This document shows positions 6,935-11,618 of a stretch of 11,618 nucleotides of DNA, in pieces. Within the stretch, counting starts at the first letter, position 1. Each line of letters begins with the position of its first letter. The DNA is from an uncultured Jeotgalicoccus sp. (lineage in GTDB: Bacteria; Bacillota; Bacilli; Staphylococcales; Salinicoccaceae), in contig CANRKV010000033.1 of the NCBI GenBank assembly GCA_947631305.1, forward strand, positions 1-11,618, written 5' to 3'. The translations under genes were made by a program, and so were the position numbers. The notes under the pieces were generated by a model. That model did no database searches, was not told where the DNA came from, and saw only the letters and a list, made by a program, of their open reading frames with translations.

Positions 6935-7567
6935 TTAAATTAAAAATCGGTTTTTAAAACGTATTTCGTCAAACTGCTGCATCTGTTTATCATTAATGTT
7001 TTTCCCTATACGCGCCATCAGTGTATTGGCGGGGTGACCGGTAATTTCAGGGTCATTCGTCTGAAATACTTCATAATCCGCACGCTGCATTAAACGGATC
7101 ATCAGTTTTTTATAGTCGTAGACATCGAGACCGCTGTTTTTTAAATCCCAGTGCCAGTAATATTCTGTCGTAATAATAATATAATTTTCGATAAAATCAT
7201 CATATGTTGATAGTTCAAGCATTTTTCCGGCAAGGCCGTAGCTCCGGTAGGGAAGTGAAACTTCTACTGCACCGAGTTCCATAATGAATGAATGGTTGCC
7301 GTCCGACCAGCGTTCGAGCGGATCGGGATGAAGAAATATAATGTAGCCGACAATGTGTTTATTTATATGACTGACAATAATTCTTCCTTCCGGAAGTTCT
7401 GCGATTTCAATCAGCGCCTGAAATTGTTCTTTAGGGCGTCTGAATGCTGTTAAATCATCGTCAAATGTATATGTTTTCAAAGTATCACTGTCAACAGGAC
7501 CTTCTATAATGACGGTGTCCCTCTCAGTTTTTGTTTCAGTTTTAAAATAGTGTTTTTGATGCCTCAA
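6935..7567 (-). CDS. acuA: Protein acetyltransferase AcuA (GNAT), AcsA inactivator
   Basis: Acetylates the conserved lysine of acetyl-CoA synthetase using acetyl-CoA, switching the enzyme off when acetyl-CoA is plentiful. The 210-residue length equals Bacillus AcuA. Conserved blocks: IIEGPV (20-25), LTAFRRPKEQ (39-48), AELPEGRII (56-64), VGYIIFLHPDPLERWSDG (73-90), ELGAVEV (97-103), the GNAT acetyl-CoA pocket YRSYGLAGKML (107-117), TTEYYWHWDLK (133-143) and ANTLMARIGKN near the C-terminus. The start codon is TTG at 7567-7565, chosen because it gives the family N-terminus and is preceded at good distance by AAAGGGGTG (7573-7581). First gene of acuA-acuB-acuC, divergent from its target acsA. 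Confidence 0.95.
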   Translation of the reverse strand: MRHQKHYFKTETKTERDTVIIEGPVDSDTLKTYTFDDDLTAFRRPKEQFQALIEIAELPEGRIIVSHINKHIVGYIIFLHPDPLERWSDGNHSFIMELGAVEVSLPYRSYGLAGKMLELSTYDDFIENYIIITTEYYWHWDLKNSGLDVYDYKKLMIRLMQRADYEVFQTNDPEITGHPANTLMARIGKNINDKQMQQFDEIRFKNRFLI

Positions 7568-7628
7568 TGGAACACCCCTTTGAAAAGTAATTAAATGTTA
7601 TGAAAAAATAAATTCATTATCATTATAT

Positions 7629-7657
7629 ATTATAGTGAAATTATACTAAAGTGAAAG
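7629..7657 (-). promoter_or_regulatory. Candidate acuABC promoter
   Basis: On the minus strand CTTTCA (7657-7652), a 17-base spacer, then TATAAT (7634-7629). The -35 is weak (3 of 6). A second TATAAT (7645-7640) lies slightly upstream, without a good -35, so which one is used cannot be decided from sequence. Either choice lies next to or under the cre-like site at 7652-7665. Confidence 0.4.
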
Positions 7658-7665
7658 CGATTTTA
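7652..7665. promoter_or_regulatory. cre-like site over the acuA promoter
   Basis: TGAAAGCGATTTTA matches 13 of 14 positions of TGWAANCGNTNWCA (T for C at position 13). It overlaps the candidate acuA -35, a position where CcpA would block polymerase. CcpA control of acuABC and acsA is known in Bacillus subtilis. Confidence 0.5.
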
Positions 7666-7694
7666 TTTCATGAAAAATAAAGAAAATAAAAGAA

Positions 7695-7708
7695 ATCAAG
7701 CGTTTTCA
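7695..7708. promoter_or_regulatory. Weaker cre-like site upstream of acsA
   Basis: ATCAAGCGTTTTCA has the central CG and a good right half but mismatches at the left end. In reverse it matches the longer consensus WTGNAANCGNWWNCAW with two mismatches. It lies just upstream of the candidate acsA -35, equidistant from the other two cre-like sites in this divergent region. Confidence 0.3.
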
Positions 7709-7737
7709 TAGAATTCTGAACTGTCTTTCAATATAAT
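7709..7737 (+). promoter_or_regulatory. Candidate acsA promoter
   Basis: A perfect -10 TATAAT (7732-7737) with a weak -35 TAGAAT (7709-7714) at a 17-base spacing. The predicted start, near 7744, leaves a leader of about 43 bases. Confidence 0.5.
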
Positions 7738-7744
7738 GGGCATA

Positions 7745-7758
7745 TGAAAGCGAAATCA
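7745..7758. promoter_or_regulatory. cre-like CcpA operator at the acsA transcription start
   Basis: TGAAAGCGAAATCA matches 13 of 14 positions of TGWAANCGNTNWCA (A for T at position 10) and fits the longer form WTGNAANCGNWWNCAW fully. It begins at the predicted start of acsA transcription, the usual place for glucose repression by CcpA. Confidence 0.6.
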
Positions 7759-7786
7759 TAATTATAAACAAGGGGTGTCGTTAAGA

Positions 7787-9496
7787 ATGAAAGTAGAACT
7801 TTACGAAGCAACAGATCAACATGCAAACATGCCGAATTACGAAACGGCAAAAGAAAATTTTTCATGGGAAGATATTGAAAAGGAATTTTCATGGTATGAA
7901 ACTGGAAAAGTAAATATGGCTTATGAAGCTATTGATAAACATGTGGACGAGGGACATGGAGATAAGATTGCGCTCCATTATAAACTGGAAGATAATATCC
8001 AGTCGTTTACTTTTAAAGAAATGAAAGAGAACTCAAATAAAGCAGCTAATGTTTTAAAGAATGCAGGTGTTAAAAAAGGGGACCGCGTCTTTATCTTTAT
8101 GGCACGTTCGCCTGAACTTTATTTTGCGCTGCTCGGCGCACTGAAAATCGGCGCTGTAGTCGGGCCGCTGTTTGAAGCATTTATGGAAAAAGCGGTAAAA
8201 GACCGTATGGAAGACAGTGAAGCAACGACAATTATTACAACGCCTGAACTGCTGCCGAGAATTCCGGTTGATGATCTGCCGGACTTAAAAAATGTCGTTG
8301 TCGCAGGTGATGACGTTGAAGAGCGTTATATTAATTTTAAAGAAGAATTTAATAATGCTTCCACAGAGTTTGATATCGAATGGCTCGGTAAAGAAGATGG
8401 CCTGATTTTACATTACACAAGCGGTTCAACAGGTCAGCCTAAAGGTGTGCTGCATGCACAGTATGCAATGGTGCAGCAGTATATTTCAGGTAAATATGTA
8501 CTCGATTTAAAAGAAGACGATGTGTACTGGTGTACAGCTGACCCGGGCTGGGTAACAGGAACTTCATACGGAATATTCGCACCGTGGCTGAACCGTGCGA
8601 CGAACGTTATCGTCGGCGGCAGATTCTCTGCTGAATCGTGGTACGGCGCGCTTGAAGAACTGAAAGTAACTGTCTGGTACAGTGCGCCGACAGCATTTAG
8701 AATGCTGATGGGCGGCAGTGACAATGCTGTTGAGAAATACGACTTATCGGCACTGAGACATATTCTGTCAGTTGGAGAGCCGTTAAACCCTGAAGTTGTT
8801 AAGTGGGGTATGGAAGTATTTAATCTGCGCATTCACGATACGTGGTGGATGACTGAAACAGGGGCACATATGATTGTGAACTTCCCGTCCATGGATATTA
8901 AAGGCGGTTCGATGGGTAAACCGCTGCCTGGTGTGGAAGCAACAATTATCGATGATCAGGGTAATGAGCTGCCGCCGAACCGCATGGGCAACCTTGCAAT
9001 GAAGACAGGCTGGCCGGCAATGATGCGTGAAATCTGGAAGAACAAACCGAAGTACGATTCTTACTTTATCGGCGACTGGTATATTTCCGGAGATTCCGCC
9101 TACCAGGATGAAGATGGATATTTCTGGTTCCAGGGACGTGTCGACGATGTCATTATGACAGCGGGCGAACGTGTCGGACCATTTGAAATCGAATCTAAAC
9201 TGGTCGAGCATGAAGCAGTGCAGGAAGCGGGAGTTATCGGTAAGCCTGACCCTGTACGCGGTGAAATCGTTAAGGCATTTATCGCTTTAAGAGACGGTTA
9301 CGAGCCGACTGATGAACTTAAAGAAGAAATCCGGGTATTCGTGAAGAACGGACTCGCGGCGCATGCAGCACCGAGAGAAATCGAATTTAAAGACAGTCTG
9401 CCGAAAACGCGCAGCGGTAAAATTATGAGACGCGTGCTTAAAGCATGGGAGCTCGATTTACCGGCGGGGGATTTATCGTCTATGGACGATGATTAA
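7787..9496 (+). CDS. acsA: Acetyl-CoA synthetase AcsA (AMP-forming)
   Basis: Converts acetate, ATP and CoA to acetyl-CoA, AMP and pyrophosphate in the cytoplasm. The 569-residue product follows the Bacillus AcsA sequence along its whole length. Motifs: P-loop YTSGSTGQPKG (residues 210-220), WCTADPGWVTGTSYG (248-262), SVGEPLNPE (328-336), WWMTETG (353-359), hinge FQGRVDDVI (448-456) and LPKTRSGKIMRRVLKAW (538-554), whose Lys545 is the catalytic lysine that AcuA acetylates. ATG 7787 is preferred: it has AAGGGGTG (7770-7777) at good spacing, whereas the in-frame GTG at 7775 lies inside that Shine-Dalgarno site. Divergent from acuABC, with cre-like sites between. The product ends in an acidic SSMDDD tail. 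Stop is TAA, followed by a terminator. Confidence 0.97.
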   Translation: MKVELYEATDQHANMPNYETAKENFSWEDIEKEFSWYETGKVNMAYEAIDKHVDEGHGDKIALHYKLEDNIQSFTFKEMKENSNKAANVLKNAGVKKGDRVFIFMARSPELYFALLGALKIGAVVGPLFEAFMEKAVKDRMEDSEATTIITTPELLPRIPVDDLPDLKNVVVAGDDVEERYINFKEEFNNASTEFDIEWLGKEDGLILHYTSGSTGQPKGVLHAQYAMVQQYISGKYVLDLKEDDVYWCTADPGWVTGTSYGIFAPWLNRATNVIVGGRFSAESWYGALEELKVTVWYSAPTAFRMLMGGSDNAVEKYDLSALRHILSVGEPLNPEVVKWGMEVFNLRIHDTWWMTETGAHMIVNFPSMDIKGGSMGKPLPGVEATIIDDQGNELPPNRMGNLAMKTGWPAMMREIWKNKPKYDSYFIGDWYISGDSAYQDEDGYFWFQGRVDDVIMTAGERVGPFEIESKLVEHEAVQEAGVIGKPDPVRGEIVKAFIALRDGYEPTDELKEEIRVFVKNGLAAHAAPREIEFKDSLPKTRSGKIMRRVLKAWELDLPAGDLSSMDDD

Positions 9497-9532
9497 ATTT
9501 ACAAATTATCATAAAATTTAAATAGATTACGA

Positions 9533-9569
9533 AATACAGGCCGTTTATAATGGCCTGTATTCTTTTTTT
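9533..9569 (+). terminator. Rho-independent terminator after acsA
   Basis: Perfect 10-base stem AATACAGGCC (9533-9542) and GGCCTGTATT (9552-9561), a 9-base loop, one C and a run of seven T (9563-9569). The loop contains a perfect TATAAT (9546-9551). Confidence 0.92.
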
Positions 9570-9572
9570 ATG

Positions 9573-9587
9573 TCATAATGATTATGA
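9573..9587. promoter_or_regulatory. Perfect 7-1-7 inverted repeat resembling a Fur-family operator
   Basis: TCATAAT-G-ATTATGA. The 7-1-7 form is the core operator format of the Gram-positive Fur family (Fur TGATAAT-N-ATTATCA, PerR TTATAAT-N-ATTATAA, Zur TCGTAAT-N-ATTACGA). This copy differs by one base per half-site from each of the three, so the regulator cannot be named. It lies between the acsA terminator and fhs. AT-rich chance occurrence is possible. Confidence 0.4.
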
Positions 9588-9610
9588 AGTTGTGAAATCG
9601 TTTTACAACT
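9588..9610. promoter_or_regulatory. 23-base near-perfect palindrome in the fhs leader, partly cre-like
   Basis: Left arm AGTTGTGAAA (9588-9597), centre TCG, right arm TTTTACAACT (9601-9610); 9 of 10 positions pair. It directly abuts the 7-1-7 repeat. Its core TGAAATCGTTTTAC (9593-9606) matches cre at 12 of 14 positions, failing at the last two, so it could be a degenerate cre or an operator for another dimeric regulator. A weak -35 like TTGTGA (9590-9595) lies within it. Confidence 0.4.
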
Positions 9611-9636
9611 GCAAATTATATTTAGGAGCTGAGAAG

Positions 9637-11304
9637 ATGGCACATTTGACTGACCAAGAGATTGCGTCTAAAGCCACAATACAACCAATTCAGGATATTG
9701 CTAAAAAAGCAGGAATCCCTGAAGAAGCGTTAGAAATGTATGGTAAATACAAGGCAAAAGTAGACATCCACCAACTTGAAGGAAACAAGGAAGATTCTAA
9801 AATCGTTCTTGTATCCGCTATGAACCCGACACCTGCAGGTGAAGGTAAATCAACAGTAACTGTTGGATTAAGTGATGCTTTTAATAAAATTGGTAAAAAA
9901 GTAATGGTCGCTTTACGTGAACCTTCACTTGGACCTGTTATGGGTGTTAAAGGTGGAGCAACAGGCGGAGGCCATGCACAAGTACTACCGATGGAAGAAA
10001 TCAACTTACACTTTAACGGTGACCTACACGCAATTACTACAGCAAATAATGCATTGAGTGCATTCATTGATAACCACATTCACCAAGGAAATGCGTTAAA
10101 TATTGACCCGCGCCGTGTATCTTGGAAACGTGTTATCGACATGAACGACCGTGCACTTCGTCAAGTCGTTGTCGGCTTGGGCGGACCTACAAGAGGGGTT
10201 CCGCGCGAAGATGGATTTGATATTACAGTTGCGAGTGAAATTATGGCAATTTTATGTTTATCAAACGACATCATCGATCTTAAAGAAAAATTAGCTAAAA
10301 TTGTATTCGGTTATACCTACGACAAAAAACCAGTAACAGTTGGGGAGCTTGAAGTTCAAGGTGCATTAGCGCTTCTTCTTAAAGAAGCTATCAAACCTAA
10401 CTTGGTACAAACTATGGAAGGTACACCTGCATTAATTCACGGTGGACCATTCGCTAACATTGCTCACGGATGTAACTCAATCATTGCAACAAACACTGCA
10501 AGACAGCTTGCTGATATCGTTGTAACTGAATCAGGTTTCGGTTCTGACCTTGGAGCGGAAAAATTCATGGATATTAAAGCACGCATGGGCGGATTCCAGC
10601 CTGATGCTATCGTTTTAGTAGCAACAATCCGTGCACTTAAGATGAACGGCGGAGTAGCTAAAGCCGACTTAGGCGAAGCTAACGTTGACGCTCTTAAAGA
10701 AGGTGTTGTTAACTTAGGTAAACACATAGAAAACGCTCGTAAATTCGGCGTTGAGCCAGTAATCGCATTAAACGACTTTGTAACTGACACTGATGAAGAA
10801 AGAAACTTCGTTCTTGACTGGTGTAAAGATCAGGGCGTTCGCGTTGCATTAACACAAGTATGGGAAAAAGGCGGAGACGGCGGCGTTGACTTAGCTAATG
10901 AAGTATTAGCAGCAGTTGAAGCTGGAAACGACTTTAAACACCTGTACGAAGATGAACTGCCAATCGCTGACAAGATCGAGAAAATTGTTACAGAAGTATA
11001 CGGCGGAGACGGTGTTGATTTCTCTGCTAAAGCTAAAAAACAAATTGCGGATATCGAAGCTAACGGCTGGGGCAACTTCCCGGTATGTATGGCTAAGACT
11101 CAGTACTCATTATCAGACGACCCTAAAAAATTAGGGCGCCCGACAGGATTCAGAGTAAGCGTTAGTGAAGTTATCGCTAAAGCAGGTGCGGGATTCGTTG
11201 TTGCACTTACTGGTGATATCATGACGATGCCTGGACTTCCTAAAGTTCCTTCAGCTGTTAAGATGGACGTAAACGCTGACGGTTCTTCAACTGGATTATT
11301 CTAG
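9637..11304 (+). CDS. fhs: Formate--tetrahydrofolate ligase
   Basis: Makes 10-formyltetrahydrofolate from formate, ATP and tetrahydrofolate, feeding purine synthesis and initiator-tRNA formylation; cytoplasmic, normally a homotetramer. From ATG 9637 the product has 555 residues, the standard length, and begins MAHLTDQEIASKATIQPI as in staphylococcal relatives. AGGAG (9624-9628) sits 8 bases upstream. Motifs: P-loop TPAGEGKST (65-73), REPSLGPVMGVKGGATGGG (94-112), PTRGVPREDGFDITVASE (184-201) and the C-terminal glycine-rich GDIMTMPGLPK. An in-frame start at 9550 is rejected because it lies in the acsA terminator. The codon choice looks more A/T-ending and uniform than in the upstream FtsK-like gene, as expected of a well-expressed gene. 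Probably monocistronic, between two terminators. Confidence 0.97.
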   Translation: MAHLTDQEIASKATIQPIQDIAKKAGIPEEALEMYGKYKAKVDIHQLEGNKEDSKIVLVSAMNPTPAGEGKSTVTVGLSDAFNKIGKKVMVALREPSLGPVMGVKGGATGGGHAQVLPMEEINLHFNGDLHAITTANNALSAFIDNHIHQGNALNIDPRRVSWKRVIDMNDRALRQVVVGLGGPTRGVPREDGFDITVASEIMAILCLSNDIIDLKEKLAKIVFGYTYDKKPVTVGELEVQGALALLLKEAIKPNLVQTMEGTPALIHGGPFANIAHGCNSIIATNTARQLADIVVTESGFGSDLGAEKFMDIKARMGGFQPDAIVLVATIRALKMNGGVAKADLGEANVDALKEGVVNLGKHIENARKFGVEPVIALNDFVTDTDEERNFVLDWCKDQGVRVALTQVWEKGGDGGVDLANEVLAAVEAGNDFKHLYEDELPIADKIEKIVTEVYGGDGVDFSAKAKKQIADIEANGWGNFPVCMAKTQYSLSDDPKKLGRPTGFRVSVSEVIAKAGAGFVVALTGDIMTMPGLPKVPSAVKMDVNADGSSTGLF

Positions 11305-11317
11305 AACCTATATAGAG

Positions 11318-11351
11318 AAAGCCCAAAATCTTTGGATTTTGGGCTTTTTTT
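11318..11351 (+). terminator. Rho-independent terminator after fhs
   Basis: Perfect 13-base stem AAAGCCCAAAATC (11318-11330) and GATTTTGGGCTTT (11335-11347) with a 4-base loop TTTG and a T-run to 11351. It begins 14 bases after the fhs stop. Confidence 0.95.
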
Positions 11352-11420
11352 GTTTTGGATCTGAATGGGATTTGAAGGCTTCAACGTCGTACGGCCGCTT
11401 ATTTTACTTATAAAAGCTCT

Positions 11421-11454
11421 ACACTGTCCGGCAAATCAGTTTATCGGACAATGT
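11421..11454. repeat. Inverted repeat in the intergenic gap between convergent genes
   Basis: ACACTGTCCG (11421-11430) pairs with CGGACAATGT (11445-11454) with one C-A mismatch; AAA/TTT inside can pair again around a TCAG tip. A partial copy of the left arm follows: TGTCCGGCA (11425-11433) recurs as TGTCGGGCA (11452-11460). There is no T-run, so it is not an ordinary terminator. A second small palindrome, TTGAAG-G-CTTCAA, lies at 11372-11384. The rest of 11352-11480 shows no coding signal. Confidence 0.5.
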
Positions 11455-11480
11455 CGGGCACGGTAGTAATTCATCACATC

Positions 11481-11511
11481 AAAAAACACCTCCACAAAAA
11501 GTGGAGGTGTT
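11481..11511 (-). terminator. Rho-independent terminator for the minus-strand gene at the right edge
   Basis: Perfect 11-base stem AACACCTCCAC (11485-11495) and GTGGAGGTGTT (11501-11511) around a 5-base A loop. Read on the minus strand, the stem is followed by six T (11486-11481), so it stops the gene whose stop codon is at 11541-11539. Confidence 0.92.
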
Positions 11512-11538
11512 CATTTCATTACAATTTAACTTATAAAA

Positions 11539-11618
11539 TTAATCGTCGTCGTCATCGTCGTCGTCATCATCATCTGATGAGCTGCTTCTTGATGATGATC
11601 TGCCGCCGACTGTATATG
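11539..11618 (-). CDS. C-terminal end of an unidentified protein with a poly-aspartate tail (partial)
   Basis: Only the last 26 codons are in the window. The frame reads YTVGGR, then SSSRSSSS, then eleven Asp codons and TAA. It is taken as a real gene end because a strong minus-strand terminator follows 28 bases after the stop and because Gly/Ser-rich tails followed by an acidic end are a recognisable C-terminal style, for example in some TPM/YgcG-type or cell-surface proteins. Nothing in the visible part fixes the family; no function is assigned. The Asp codons alternate GAC and GAT, forming a trinucleotide tract prone to length change. Confidence 0.7.
   Translation of the reverse strand, partial: YTVGGRSSSRSSSSDDDDDDDDDDD

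Noticed and set aside
7605..7640. Possible Fur box in the acuA leader (ATTATC/ATTATA hexamer repeats)
   Set aside because: The hexamers are AT-rich and partly direct rather than inverted; no 7-1-7 symmetry is present, and the stretch is better explained as the acuA -10 region.
8434..9211. Long antisense open frames inside acsA
   Set aside because: Two overlapping minus-strand frames with no Shine-Dalgarno site or recognisable protein; they mirror codon bias of the well-supported acsA gene. The same applies to antisense frames in fhs, murC, ccpA and acuC.
9550..9636. N-terminal extension of fhs from an upstream ATG
   Set aside because: The extra 29 codons run through the acsA terminator hairpin and the two palindromes, encode no family sequence, and lack a Shine-Dalgarno site; ATG 9637 gives the standard 555 residues.
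11421..11454. Intergenic hairpin as another transcription terminator
   Set aside because: No T-run follows on either strand, and both flanking genes already have strong terminators.
11540..11590. Triplet repeat at the right edge as a CRISPR or satellite array
   Set aside because: The GTC/ATC triplets are in frame with a minus-strand gene end and encode aspartates; there are no spacers or longer repeat units.

Overview
The window looks like a chromosomal core region of a low-to-mid GC Firmicute close to the Staphylococcaceae (Jeotgalicoccus, Salinicoccus, Nosocomiicoccus or Macrococcus-like). This rests on the gene order (ftsK/sftA-like, murC, ytxG, ytxH, ccpA, then acuC-acuB-acuA back to back with acsA, then fhs), on protein sequences that match Bacillus and staphylococcal relatives closely from memory, and on strong Gram-positive Shine-Dalgarno sites and terminators. 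The genus is inference. No mobile element, CRISPR array, tRNA or rRNA was seen.

Layout. Positions 1-2841 (+) hold the 3' part of an FtsK/SpoIIIE/SftA-family gene followed after 15 bases by murC (peptidoglycan precursor synthesis). Positions 2935-3929 (+) hold two small envelope/stress-type genes, ytxG-like (DUF948) and ytxH-like, with a sigma-B-like promoter in front and a strong terminator behind. Positions 3930-5072 (+) hold ccpA, the carbon catabolite master regulator, with a cre-like site in its own leader and a bidirectional terminator. Positions 5136-7567 (-) hold acuC, acuB and acuA, a tight operon. Positions 7787-9495 (+) hold acsA, acetyl-CoA synthetase. AcuA acetylates and AcuC deacetylates the conserved C-terminal lysine of AcsA, so this divergent pair forms an enzyme plus its on/off switch, and its shared 219-base promoter region carries cre-like sites for CcpA, encoded next door. 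Positions 9637-11304 (+) hold fhs, formate-tetrahydrofolate ligase. Positions 11539-11618 (-) hold the 3' end of a gene whose product ends in a run of eleven aspartates.

Most of this is conserved central metabolism. The least ordinary item is the first gene: it keeps the overall FtsK/SftA motor fold, but the Walker A loop has lost its GKS/T, the Walker B glutamate is an aspartate, and the protein stops where the motor domain ends, with no gamma (winged-helix) domain. It therefore looks like a translocation-dead FtsK-family protein kept intact next to murC. Second in interest is a compact regulatory stretch in front of fhs: a perfect 7-1-7 Fur-family-type inverted repeat directly abutting a 23-base near-perfect palindrome.
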